Shown: positions 24,701-37,400 of the stretch, piece by piece
Numbering within the stretch: the stretch's first letter is position 1
Layout of the letters: each line of letters begins with the position of its first letter
DNA from: Anopheles merus
Taxonomy: Eukaryota > Arthropoda > Insecta > Diptera > Culicidae
Direction of reading: 5' to 3'
NCBI RefSeq assembly: GCF_017562075.2
Contig: NC_054083.1
Coordinates: 11,488,607-11,552,606 of the forward strand
DNA length: 64,000 nucleotides
Notes under the pieces: generated by a model
Database searches by the model: none
Told to the model about the DNA's origin: nothing
The model's input: the letters and a program-made list of their open reading frames with translations, nothing else
Translations under genes and position numbers: made by a program

Positions 24701-27700
24701 CAAGTAGGAGAAGGCTTACAGCTCCTAGACGCATGATGAAAAGTGTAACATTGTTTCTGCATTATTCAGAGGGCTTTCTCGTTCAGTTTCATACTTTTAG
24801 GTATAATCAAATATTAAATCATTTTGTGGTCTGAATTTTCTGAATGGTTGAATAAATCATTCCATCAGTTCTGTACCGGGAACGCAGCAGCGACTCTACC
24901 AATTAGTCACATTTCGATTAGACCGTTGCCGTATTTGTTTTGGCTAGCGTCAGACATGATAGGGTAGGATAAAAGTGCCATGCATGTACTGTGGCTTGAA
25001 ATATTCACAGCCTTAAAGTACGACCAGCCGTTCCTGTGTGGCCGGAAATTGATGCCACGCCAAGCTTCAATCGGATTTCAGTGAGGGTGTTACATAATTT
25101 ATGTTTCTTAGCATTACTAGGGTGTTACATACCTAGCAACGAGACCACTGAGCGGGGCAGTGTGACTCCGTGTACCGGATACTTTGTTGGTGTGCGTTGG
25201 TTCTTCTTGCACGTGTAAGTTGCTGTGTTTTGGGCAGTTTTATTTCAGGGATGTGGTCTTGTGAGAGCACATCAGCATTAGGATAGGTTTTCCGGTTTTA
25301 GCTGAAGTTTCTTTGGCCTGGACAACGTATGGGCCTAGGTGGTGACAAACACTCCAAAATACCATAAGTAAAATCACACACGAAACACACCTTTTCCCTG
25401 TTGGGCAATGATTAGATTTAGGCTTCATTTTTTGTTCTTCGACATTGTGCGACAAACGTTTATAAGCGGAGGTGTACAAGTACACAAAGCTATCAGTGTG
25501 TTGTGTGTATCTGTACAAATGAAACGTACATTTTTAGGTACATTTGTCCTCTTAAAATTATCAATTATTGAAGGTGTTATTTGGCATAGTTTTCGTTTAA
25601 AAATAATAAAAATATTTAAGCATATTAAACATCTATGGCCTTGTTACTATACACCATATTTGCTGATTTAACGAGCTCCTATTCTAATTTATTGTTTAAT
25701 TTCTAGTCCATACCACATTTCTATAATAAGCTTATACAGGCACTCAAAACAAGCGATGCACCACATTAGCCGTGTAATTTATACTATTCACTTTTATTTG
25801 GTTTAATTCCAAGCTAAACTAAGCCTCAACCTCAGCTCCTCCAGTGTACTGCTACTAACCGACTAATAGCTGCGCTTCTTCCCATAAGTTCCTGCCACCG
25901 CAAAATGTTTGTGACTTTGGCCAAGATTTTACCACATGCAGCGCATCCACCTACGAATGCTGTGGTAACCAACCCGGCGACATTAGTTTCGTGGCGGATA
26001 ACGACAGCAATAACCGTTATCATTTATTCCATTATGGAAATATTTAAATAGGATTTTATCAAAACCCCTTTTCTGCAACGGTCAACGGGAAATGAACCGG
26101 GAATACCGGGCACCGGGCAACAGGGACTTGGAATGTGTGTGGTTGTTGTGTGATTGTCGTCGAGTCCTGGACCCCATTGGCGTTTACTAATGCTACAACC
26201 GTGTGCGGCTGTAGCTTCTGGCTAAAAGCTGGTAGAAAATAAGCATCCGTGTTACTGCCGCAATGTAGTCGTACAATGGTATAAGAAAAACCACATCCCT
26301 GTTGCAAGCGTGCATTTTAGACCTGTGCACCGTTCTGGCTTAGAACGGTATGTGCTTTCTTGCAAACACTAAAGACGTTGGGGATTTTTATCGCCTACTG
26401 GGGCGAGTTTCGGGGCGGGTGTTTAGTAGTTTAGTTTCTTTTTTTCTGCTTGTTCCTTCTCTAATGTTACAGACGGACGGAAAGTTCATATCTAATCCTG
26501 TTTCAGCTGCTGCACCAGGTCCGGACGATTGTCGGGATTAGTAAATGGTCCACAACATGAGCAAGGTTGATGGTTTCTGGGGAATTGCAAAGACATAACT
26601 AAGCTAGATGTTCCAATTTTGTCACTCCCAATGAAAGAGCATGCAAAACAAGTTTTTATGCTGAACTTTTTGTGCTAATGCTTTTTCCCGTATTCCAGTT
26701 TTTGCAGCAAATAAACACTACAACAGTTATGGTTATGAAAGTGAATGCCAATTTAATTAAAATCCACCACGTCTACTGTCGGTATGGTTTGCAGTTACTA
26801 TTATGCTATTTCTTATTCTTAAAATGTGCATATAAGTTAAAATCTGCTAGTGTATTCGTTTATAGTTGTAAAACTGTGGAAAACAGTGGTAAATAGTTTT
26901 CGTCCGTGCTTGGCATTTGATGCAATTGTTCACCAGCAATGTGTGTAAGTACGTGATTTGCGGGAAGTCCCTTTCGCTCTGGATAACCATACAACGATGA
27001 AGTAGCAAGGTAAATGCAAACCCTACGGCATAAGATAGTGAGCAGAAATGCTTGCACAAAACTTCGCCGCAGAGAAGAGTACAGCTTTAATTTAATTTCT
27101 ATCGATCATACAGTCTAAATTTAGCTTTAATAACGTAATGATGCACTGTAACAGGATTCTTCATTTTCTGTGCCATATCGCTTTCAGGATGTTGAGCCTA
27201 ATTGACTCTAAACTGGGCGCATTAGGCAGTAGGACGGTTTTACGAGACTGACCGATCCAGACAGGCCATCAACTGCTGAACTGCTGAAGGCGATGCTGTA
27301 CCTTCGGTATGCTCTCATTGGATGGATTCGGATCCATCCTTATTTACTAACTAACATCACACATTTTTATTGTTACCCCGTAATGTACATACAGCAGTGT
27401 GCACAATTTAATGCACGCTCACGTGGTCACTGAAACGAAAGTATCGTTTTACGGTGTACGCTATGGATTCCAGTCCATTAAAAACAAATTGTCTAAAGTA
27501 AACATTTGAATTACGACCTCCCTACACGATGGGTTTGTTTTTCATTATGTCAAGTCTTCCAGTCAGGTTTACCACTGCTATCTTACATGTGGAAAAGAAT
27601 ATTAAGCCGCATCGTTGGGAGGGCGTGAAGTGTACGTATTATACACGTACATTGGATTCGGTTTAGGCTGTTGTACTATCGGTGATAAGACATTTTTTCC

Positions 27701-28200
27701 ATTGTGTTGTGCATTGGGAGAAAGTATCGAGGCGTAAAGTTTGCTGATGATACGGTAGTGTGCCAGTATTGGGTTACGCATGATGTAAACTGATGAATGA
27801 TAACCAGCAGTTATGTGTATTGCGTTAGATTTTCTGCAAATCATTGCAATGGAGCAGTTTCACTACAAGATCTTGTACATCGTCTGGATATTGTCTAGTC
27901 TCAAAGGCTTTTTTGTCACGGTGTAGTAGCCCAAGAAGATGAGTCAGCGGAGCAGGAAGCTCTGCTTCAGCCAGGAGTGAGCGAATAAGTGAGCAAGGGC
28001 TGCTAGTATAATTACAGAAAGATGCATGCCGTCAAAGTAGGCGCGGTGTGGCTTTCTACTGTGACGTATAAACGTTCCCAGCCTGCCTGCTGGGACCATA
28101 AATTACTCGATGGAAGAAGCCCGACACATTTGGATGGCAGCTGTGGAAGTTGTTGCTAGTTAGTTGTATATTGAGTAATCGTTTACTCGGTTGTTTTACT
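18721..28200. other. Non-coding stretch; several weak ORFs not called
   Basis: I read across 9.5 kb without finding a convincing gene. The 161-codon frame at 20643-21128 overlaps a 107-codon antisense frame and has no domain. A (CAAA)n microsatellite lies at 23138-23160. A small signal-peptide-like ORF at 25240-25428 (minus) is noted under findings. Confidence 0.35.
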
Positions 28201-28467
28201 CACATTCGCGCACGTTGGTCGAACGAGTGTTTTGAGGTATAGAAGCAGGGAAGGTGAGCACGGGAGAGAAGAAAAGGTATCTGCTGCTGGTGTTAGACGG
28301 CGGCTGCCAAGTCATGCCAGAAATTGCCGCGGGAAGTGGTGTCCAAACTGAGCGAGATCGCACACGGCGGCAGGAAAAGCAGGCGTTTCTTGGAATGAAG
28401 CTGGTAGAAACCGTAAGCAATAGGCGGGCATCGTTGTTGCTGCCGTGTTCCATCAAATTGACTTGTC

Positions 28468-29132
28468 ATGTTAAGACAATTTGTTCTTTTTCTCGGCTAC
28501 GTGTGGTTCATTGCGCTGCTGGTGACGGTGTTCGATGTGGTGCGGTTGCTGTTGGACGTCGTGGTGCGAAGATTTGCTGCCTGATTTGCGCCGGGCTGCA
28601 CATCCAGGGATTCCTGCACTATCCGGAACCTTTTCCCCACGAGATGTTGTTCTGCGGTCTGTACGCCAGCTACTTCCTGATCTCGTTCTACTCGTTCCTG
28701 TTTCTGTACAAGGGCTGCTGCGGGTTAAACTACACCGTCGAGGCGATAGTGTCGGGCGCTGCGTTCCTGCTGTTCGTGGTGTCTGCGTTTGTTTCGATGT
28801 ACCACGCGGAAAAGGACATCCATCTTCAGTACCTGACGGATGAGGAGGAATGGTATCACTCGTTTTTTGTTTATTGCCGATTACAAAGCTTGGGTGCAAC
28901 AATTACGGCACAGATGTTTCTGGTGCACTGTTCGCTTGCGCTGGATTTGGCCGGGTTGCTTGACCGATGGTTTGGACGACTCGGTGGTCGTCGGTCGGAT
29001 GCCGAGGGCGGTTTTTCGACGGAGGATGTGCAAGCGAGTGGAAGATTGAAAATCAACCCATTCTGGATGCCCGCATGGAAAGTTATTCTCAAACGACTCC
29101 CATGCGACTGTAAGACCGAATCTAGTGGTTGA
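28468..29132 (+). CDS. Four-transmembrane insect protein (MARVEL-like topology), frame interrupted once
   Basis: The coding sequence most likely begins at the ATG at 28468. It first encodes a hydrophobic helix (motif FVLFLGYVWFIALLVTVF) and then hits TGA at 28582 in that frame. Downstream, a different frame continues as one long membrane protein to the TGA at 29130-29132. Joining the two at 28560/28608 (47-bp gap starting GT and ending CAG, phase 0) gives about 205 residues. Predicted membrane helices would be near residues 5-27, 44-65, 76-96 and 124-146, with a polar C-terminal tail of about 60 residues. Conserved-looking loop features are YPEPFPHE before helix 2 and HLQYLTDEEEWYH between helices 3 and 4. 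The four-helix layout resembles MARVEL or septate-junction-type insect proteins, but I cannot name the family. AATAAA at 29192 supports a real 3' end. The gap donor is weak and very short, so a frameshift or pseudogene remains possible. Confidence 0.55.
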
Positions 29133-29191
29133 ATGATGGCTCTGCAAATTATATAGATTCAATCCGTAGTTGAATAACTGCTATTATTAAT

Positions 29192-29197
29192 AATAAA
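29192..29197 (+). terminator. Poly(A) signal AATAAA
   Basis: AATAAA lies 60 bp beyond the stop codon of the four-transmembrane gene, a normal distance for an insect 3' untranslated region. Confidence 0.6.
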
Positions 29198-30654
29198 GTT
29201 TTCAAAAGAGAGTTCGAATCTATTTATTCTTGCTGTGTACAGGTAAGTGTAAATTGTGTGAAAGTTGCTTTTTTAAACCAATTTTGTCAAAAGTTTGTGC
29301 AGCTTTCTTGTATAAAAAATAAATAAAATTTTATATATTATTTTTTGTGTAATTAAATGTATGTTTAACTTTATTTATTTTACTCCACGAATATATTGCT
29401 TTCAACTGTATTTTTTTGTGTTTCAATGGGTAAAATAAAGTATTTGAAAGAAAATGGACACATTTTAGTAAGGCAATTTATCCACACTCCTTAATGAATC
29501 AATGTTGTCGTAAAATACTTACATTTTGCAAGTGTTTTGCCATGTAATCTAAAAAAAAACACACTCATACTGCTTGGTAGCCTGATACATGCATGTATTA
29601 GTAATGTGTTAAGTTTTGCATAATGCTTTCAACAGGTACAGACAGTTTGTCCTGGCACAGTACACTGCTAATCTTCCAGCACTCTGCTCGCTCAAACTAG
29701 TAAACGACGTAAACATGCTGATAACGTTACACGCTAATTTGAAAAGATTATTAACAGGTAGTTGTTGTACTTCCGTTGTGTGCTGCCGACCTGAAACGAT
29801 GTGCTAAATATGGTCCGTCCTGCCACGTGTATAGAGCTACTATCCACGTTTTAATTTAATCTCGTCAACAGCAATCTTCTTCATTGCCAGTTTTGATTAA
29901 GAGATTAGGGAGAAACTTTTTCGCTTTACATGATAATGGGCACATGGATTTGTGGCACAGTGCTTATTTATACGTACAGAATTGCATGACCAAAGATTTG
30001 GCAGAACACGTTTTATGAAACCGGTACGCACATTATGCCACTTTAAAAACAATGAGAAAAGTTTCAAAATCTTTACTGTTGAAGTGGAACAGTAACTAGA
30101 AACTGCATAGGGACTGGGGAAAATATTGTTTACAGTACGTTTTAAACATGATTATGCAGATAATGGATAATATCACAGTCTTACAATATTTTAAAGATTT
30201 TGGCCTAATGCGCTACAATCATTCATTTTGAATATTATTAAGGTTCTCACTGTTGCAATAATGTGTGTGTGATCCGAAAATAATAAAGGCTGTTTTATTA
30301 AAATAAATTACAGATAGTATCTTTACGAACATGATGTACAATCATTTTAATTCAACAAAATGTTTATTTACACCGTTTTCCGATCCAGTATATAATATTT
30401 TCAGTGTAAGAAACACCACTAAGCAGTGCTTAGAATAAAAGCACCGAGTTTCACATATTTGCAATCATAGTGTTTGATTACAGTTTTGCAAAAACATGAA
30501 TTATTTAAATGAATTGCTATTTTATATAGTAAAGTTTTTTTCTTCTTTTTATCTTATATTTTTCTTCCACTCACCATTATACACCGTGAAAATGTTGGGA
30601 ATCACATGGAAATGCATTTAATGCATTTATTCAATATATTTTGTAGTGTAATCT
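29198..30654. other. AT-rich intergenic stretch
   Basis: No gene or repeat recognised; the frames seen are short and unremarkable. Confidence 0.4.
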
Positions 30655-30756
30655 AGTCCTTCCTTTGGAGGCACGGTCCATTCGAGGCTTGAGCTCATGA
30701 TGGGTATGTTGTTTACCTTAGTCGTACGAGATGACGACTGTACCACGACACCGCTC
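30655..30756 (-). mobile_element. SINE head fragment, copy 5, reverse strand
   Basis: Read on the minus strand it starts GAGCGGTGTCGTGGTACAGT and continues CGTCATCTCGTACGACT. A B-box-like GCTCAAGCC and CGAATGGACCGTGCCTCC follow, matching the head of the copy at 47575. The tail half is missing or diverged beyond recognition. Confidence 0.7.
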
Positions 30757-31216
30757 AATATACATAAACAACTGTGATTTACTAAATCTGAACTTTATGA
30801 GCTCTGGGCTGGGAATCTCAATTGTAGTATTTATCGTGCAATACAATTTTTCTTGCAAACTGATCACCTTATTATTAGATATGAACTCTTATATATTTAA
30901 AACCAATTGTTTCTTGTTTTCCGGTAAAAAAAAATAACACCATATCTTGAGCTTGAAATATATCAACTACAATTAAACTCTTTTTATTATTAGTATTTCT
31001 TGCACAATAATTTAATATACACGTCAGTAAAATGTAGTTTAAATAAAATCCTTTACTGGCAACTCAGATGCTAGATAAGTACCGAGCTGGTGACAGTGTT
31101 GTACTTGAAATGGTAGATTTTTTAAAAACTTGCTTCAGTGGCTAAATTTGATTCAAAGAAAATAAACATATCCGATGGTTATTCTTCATGTTTTATTTTT
31201 GGTGAGCGGGTATATT

Positions 31217-31252
31217 CTCCTTCTCCTTCTTCTTCTAATTATTATTATTATA
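31217..31252. repeat. Short CTT and ATT microsatellites (SINE tail)
   Basis: CTT-rich 31217-31236 is followed by (ATT)n at 31237-31251. The ATT part directly abuts the end of the reverse-strand SINE at 31252, so it is probably that element's tail. Confidence 0.7.
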
Positions 31253-31418
31253 GTGACGACCTATGTGGCTATGTCGGTCTACACAGGCTATCGATATTTA
31301 TTTTTTACCACGCAGCTGGATGTCCAGTCCTTGTTACGGGGGGATGGTCCACCTGAGGTTTGAACTCACGATGTTCTCGTTAAGTCTTAAGTAATCTTAA
31401 CTACTGTAACACGGGCCT
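31252..31418 (-). mobile_element. Near full-length diverged SINE, copy 6, reverse strand
   Basis: On the minus strand the order is head GGCCCGTGTTACAGTAGTT, B-box-like GAGTTCAAACC, GTGGACCATCCCCCCGTA, ACATCCAGCTGCGTGGTA, and then a tail like that of copies 1 and 2 (AGCCTGTGTAGACCGACAT, CACATAGGTCGTCAC). Many substitutions make it an older insertion. Confidence 0.7.
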
Positions 31419-31419
31419 T

Positions 31420-34400
31420 GAACAATATCCTCCTCAGTTTGCTTAAACTAATGTCTGAATTTCTTTTCTATCTCTTTAATTTATCTTATTTAGACTACGA
31501 CTGTCTTAAGCCATATGAAAGGTTATTCTGTGCCGTTATGCTCGTATATTAAAACACTAACGTTAGATATCGTATTTCTTCTCCGCACTTTTTAAGTATT
31601 CGTGGATTTTTAATTGTCTATTCCAGGCATTAAAGCAGAAGACGTATATTGTAATTGTTGTATTTGATTTTTATATACACATATTCGAGTACCTTCACCA
31701 AGCTCTCGCACTTATTCAGCATTGATTAAAACAACCGTGGGTAACAAACGATTCACACTGTGAATCAACAATTCAAAAAAGCTAGTGACATCAGCAACAA
31801 TTACTTCATGGTGGTTAGGCTACAACAGCATCAGGAATAATTTAATCGCCACGCACAGTTAACCATTAGTTTCCATTTCACTGAAACGTGTGAACATTAT
31901 TTGCTTAGCTGTTGAGGCAAGTCTACTTCCCGGGGTCGTCCCAGTTGGCAACAAACGATGCATGGACGATCGAAGCGCTCAATGGACCACCCATAAGAAC
32001 GAAATTTTCACTCGCTTTTCGAGGATTTGTACTTCTTAGAATGTTTTAATTAGAATCCTTTCTTGTGCCGTATCTTTATCACCTCCACTCCCTCCCCCCC
32101 TCGCGCACTTTAACCAACGACGGACGCAACGATGTGAGAGATTGAGGGTAAAAACGGTGAGTAAAACACTTATGAGGATAGTAATGAGACAAGCAGTAGT
32201 GTTTCGTGGGAAAAGGTCTCCATTCCTTTTATCGAGCTGTTTAAGAAATGCAGGCTTGTTCTGGTCGGGAAAGAATGTATCCACCGTCTTTATCCATCGA
32301 GTTTTTGGGCTTTGTGTGGTCTTTTCTTATTTCGTTGGACCAGTACAAAGCCAGGGGATGGGTGTGGCTGCCGGTTGTGGATAGAACCGCTTGTAGCTCT
32401 GGTACCGTCGTAGCCGGTGTGACTTTATTTTACTTTCAATTATTCTCACGATAAAGTTTCTTCGTATGACTCGGCGAGCCAACGTGCTACGTGGTGGTGT
32501 GGATGGTGAAACAGAGAACCCAAATGAAAGGGGTTCCTCGAGTAGGGAAGGAAGTATGAAGCAGGCACGAATCTTAACGAAGCTTGGACGCATTTGGAAG
32601 CTGGAGCCTGGGCACTGGAAATACGCGGACAAAGGGAACGCAATGGAGCCGAAAGCATCAAAGAACTATCTTCACGCTTGAAGATAAAACTGTAAGCTCC
32701 CCGATCAGCCGGCGCACGAGCTGAGCGTGGAAAAGCTGAAGTAGCGGGCAAGTAGCAAAGCGGCAAAGCGGATTACTAGAACAAGCGCACCTAAAACCCA
32801 TGCCAAAAGGGATAATGTTACGAGGTGAAGCTACATGAAATAATTAAGAATGTTCGCCTTTTCTGGACATCTTTTGAGAGAGTGAGTGGCGAGGCAGGAG
32901 GGCAAGTGCAGTGGAGGTGAAGTCGTTGAGTAGATTTCTTGATTAACGGTAAGCATAGTTTTTGTCATCGAGGCAAATGGGGAACTCGAATGCTCATAAC
33001 GTGAATGGCATAGATTGTGAGATGTTAATGAATTTCTACCAAGACCCTGAGATTAAATTTCATGAAGCTGCTATGCAGTGAGCTACAGTTTACGCAGGCA
33101 GGCAGGACAGGTCGTTTGATAAATTCTGTTGCGATATGGAATGGTCCTACATTTGGCTAATTTGTAAAATTTCGTTAATTGCTGCAATTGAGGCGGCTTA
33201 GAAAATCATCTACTTATAGGAGCAGGTTGAGCTACAAGAAACTTTCGCCTTAGCAAGTTTAATCTGAACTTTTAATAAGTTTGGTATTTCGTAAAGGGCA
33301 CAGAATCGCGTGGCAGGTTTGAAACACTTAGTGAAGTATGTTAAACATCGGTTATTTAATTGAATGCTTGTTTGGGCGCATGTACTGCCATGTACTGCGT
33401 CATTAGTAGGCCTCTGTAACTTTCATATTTCTTGGTAAACTCCAAGAACAAATCGCTTGTCTTTGCACCGGATCCAAAACATGTTTGCTGTCCGATTTTG
33501 GATGTTTTTTCGGTAGTGGTTACTATTCCCAAACGGGATTGGTGTTTTTATTTTTAATTTTATACGACATGATTTACGCTTCGCCCGTAGAGATGCCGAG
33601 CGTCTTGAGCGGGGTGCTGTTTTTGCGGATGAGCAGTTTCAACGCTCGAGAAGGTTAGTTCGTAACGAGCCGGTGGTCGATGGTGTAAATTTGTGCCAGC
33701 AACTTCCGGCCAAGAAGCGGTAAACGGTTGTGTTGCCAGGAAGCGTGGACCTGCTTTCTCGAAGTGAACCGTGCTTAAAGAAATGGTAGATATCGAGGGA
33801 AATGCAGCACGAGACAGAAGTTAGATAGGGTCAGAGCAAGGAGAGAGAGTTAAGAAAAACTTGTGGGCGAAATATTCCCGAGCTTATGCAGTTGAGTGAA
33901 ATTGCAAGTGCATTCGGGAGCGCGGAGCAAAGCGCGATTTGGTTTCCTAGGCAGTAACTTTCGATAGATTCCGTTCGCTCGTACATTCTGTCCCGCGTTT
34001 GCCCGCGTGTTCGCCCGTCGCTTCCCGATCGGCACGTCGGTCGCTCCTACCGCAACCGGAAGTGAATTGAATTTCTCCAGCTGGTCTGGATCGGCCAAGC
34101 GGGACCGTTCGGTACGAATGAACCTAAGCGCAGCATTACATTTACGGGGCACTTTTATCGGTAGTTTATGATGCTACATATTTTAAGCGAAAGCGAAAAT
34201 AATACCGAACAGGATTACGGTGGCTGAGCGCTTAGCGAACAAACTTTCCACCCAAAGAACGGGAATGTGTTTTTCTTTTTTAGCTTTTTTTATATCGCAC
34301 CACGCTAAACCATGCTCTTTCCGGAATGCATCGGTTACTGTTCCAGCGCTAGCTCGGCTCAAGCTGCGCGCTCGTTATTGGATACATTCCCGTTATTTTC

Positions 34401-37400
34401 TGTACTTTTTATTCTCATTTTGTAAATTAAGGAAGCCTAAGATCGGGATGTTGGTTTCAATAAATTGTCTCGACATTACATTGCCTCTCCCAGCTGATTA
34501 GACTATTTCGATACGTAGGAATACATTTGTTTTCGAAAGGTTTATTGAAAAGGGGGATACGTGTGTGTGTGTTTTTAACCAGTGAACAGTGGGTAATTAT
34601 TCGATAATGAGTTGTTTAATACTTAATTACGTTTTTGTGAATAGATATCATCAAGTAGCGTAGATTAGGGATGTTTTTATTTCTTTTAAATCTATCGCAT
34701 GTAATTTAAACTAAACCAGGCACTAGCATTTTAAACTGTAAAGTATGCTCGGTCGATTTAAGAATTTTTCTGTTAGAATAAGAGAATTATCTTACGGGAA
34801 ATTAATGTTTTAATTTCGAATTGCATATTTTGTTTAGAAACGGATTGATCATATTGATTACATTGTCCTTCAAACTGAAGTTCCATTGAAAACAAAACCT
34901 TGTCATATCTAGAAGTGCCTAACATCGTACATGCTACAGTTACAGGACTTTCTTTCACTGTGCTGCCTCCCAGAGGATCCATTTATAGTTTGAAGATTGC
35001 AAGAGGCATGCCATCCTCTCTTGCCGGAACAGAAAACCTCTGGGAAAGCTGGCTGATGAATGCTTCGGCTGCAAATGAATATAAATAAACATGAAACATT
35101 CTTCAAGCTAGTTTTTATCCTGCCTTTCCCTGCCTGTCTTGCACGCCTGCTTGTTGACACAGTGCTGGTAGTCGCCCGACTCAAGCGTTCTCGGCAAATG
35201 TCCAAACGTTTTGTCGTGCCGCTTCTGGGCTTAGCAAATATGTATGTGGAAATTTGATAATTTATGATCATTTAGTTTTCTTTTGTTCCTCCCATTTGGC
35301 CGGAACTTCTCTAACATCTCTCGAAGCGAGTGCCGAAGGGCAATCCATTCTTGTTGAACGTTCCCCTCTGTTGAGTGGTGCACAAGTCAAGCCAGCAGTT
35401 ACCACACCAACGTAGGAAGAGACTGAGCACAATGTCATTCTATAGATTTGGCTGCAAAACAGGTCGAAAGTTTTCCTGTATCTATGTTGCCTGTGTGTGA
35501 AGAGCCATGCGTTGTGACAGAGAATGGTGTGGCATAAGGGTAGCTTTAATAAGCAAATGAAGAATGTTAGCCATGTGGCAATAAAATAACAAAATGCCTT
35601 AACGAAGGGAACGAACAACTCTATTCTTTGTAGAACAATGTTCAATACGCACCTGTTGTCTCTTTTGAGTGAATGGGAAAATGTTCAATGGTAATTGAAA
35701 GTTTTTTTGAAGTCACAAATAGCATGCAATAGGATCATGAAATTTAAAAAGATTGTCATCATTGGTAAACCAAAATGAGAGTTACATGAGAGTTAAATGT
35801 TGATTTATTTAAAATATTTTATCAGACCTTTGAGAAAGCAAACGCAATCAAAAAGTTGTGTTACATAAAACCATGTAACTTTACTCGGTATTTGAGCTTA
35901 TGTTCCGAATTAATAATTTGTTTTAGCAGCTTAATGTAACTACTACAAAACATTAGGTCGTTTTTCTCCACGAAACACGTAATTCAATTATTTATATGCG
36001 AACAATTTGCTATCAACGAAACATACTGATCTTGTAGCACACCAGATGACAGAAAGGTGGGATGAAATATTTCAAAAATCTTCCCCTGAATATGCGTGAA
36101 TTCGAACGTAACCGTCTCATCCCGTATCTTATTACTGGGTGTAAAACTGTGAAAAGCGAAAAAAAATTAATTATCCTTTCTACAATGGTTCACCCAACCA
36201 ACCCGGTTCACTTCCTTCATCGCGTTGTATCGCGGTAGACGGCGGCTGGCCGGTAATATGGAAAAAGTTTTCCACCCCTTTTTTTACTATCGCATTGCAA
36301 AGACCAACGAAACAAATTCTTGTGAATTTTACGCTCAACTTCCAGAACCGTGACGACCGTAATGGGGAATACCTTTGCTTTTGCCTGCGACGGCATATCG
36401 CAAGGCATGGTAAGTTTAAAGTTTTATTAAAACGATACCTCTTTAATGAAGATGTTCGCCCATGTGGTGTGGAAAGGTTCCGGTCAGAAAGTAACGCAAA
36501 AGAACGGTCCCGAATCTTAATGGGCAAGCATGACGCTCCGCATGAAGGCGCCGTTGAAGGGGACAACATTTGGCTAACAGAGAGCGGATTGCGAATAAAG
36601 GAGAAAAGGAGAAAGAGATAGTAAAAGGAAAAAAATACAAAAAAACGGGCCTTTGAGGTCCGAACGATGAAGAGACGAAAGCGTCAGAATGAATTTCAAA
36701 AAGTCAGAAAAGAGAAAAAAAATCAAAATGTAATGACTGGATAGAAATTCTAGCACACGATGAAATGCGCTTTGGGTGAGGTGAGAAAAAGAGAAGGACG
36801 CGTTAAGGACAGGGCATATGCAAAAATGGTTGATGAAAAAAATCGGTAAAGTTTGGCTAATGTAATATGGAAGATCTTAATGGACTTAATTTGCATAGGG
36901 TGACGCCTGTTTGGTGTAAAATCCAGTTTCGGCAGTGAATTTGCGGAGGTATGGTGTGCAAGTAGCGACTTGCTCGGGAACGCAAATAGACATCGTGCGG
37001 AACGACAAAGAAGAGGAAAGCAGCGACGACACCGACAGCGAGGACTACGGCACATCTTCGTTCGGAGCGGGGAATCTCTGACGTTTTCGGGAAGTTCCTT
37101 TTCACCTTGACTGCTTTTAATAACGGTTTTAATGAAAGTTTAGATGTTTTGCAATAAACATTTATTTTAATGGTTTCTAGACGGTGTACAGGTGCGACCG
37201 GGTTCCATTCAGGAAGTCGCGGTCCATTTTAGAGGCAGAACCCCACTGCCCAGAGGGTTTTGGAGGAAGCCTAATCAAAATGACCCCTGAAACGGGTCGT
37301 TTAATGGGTTTGTTTCGATTGCTTGAGCTATGCTGGTTTGGTTGTGTCCTTCCTCGTTTGCTTTCGGATGGGTTTTAGTACATTGGATTCATTGATATTG

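Noticed and set aside
28254..28467. Upstream in-frame extension of the membrane-protein ORF
   Set aside because: It has no start codon at its beginning, which resembles a splice donor (AAGGTGAGC), its peptide is not membrane-like, and the helix-1 frame from 28468 is a better N-terminus.
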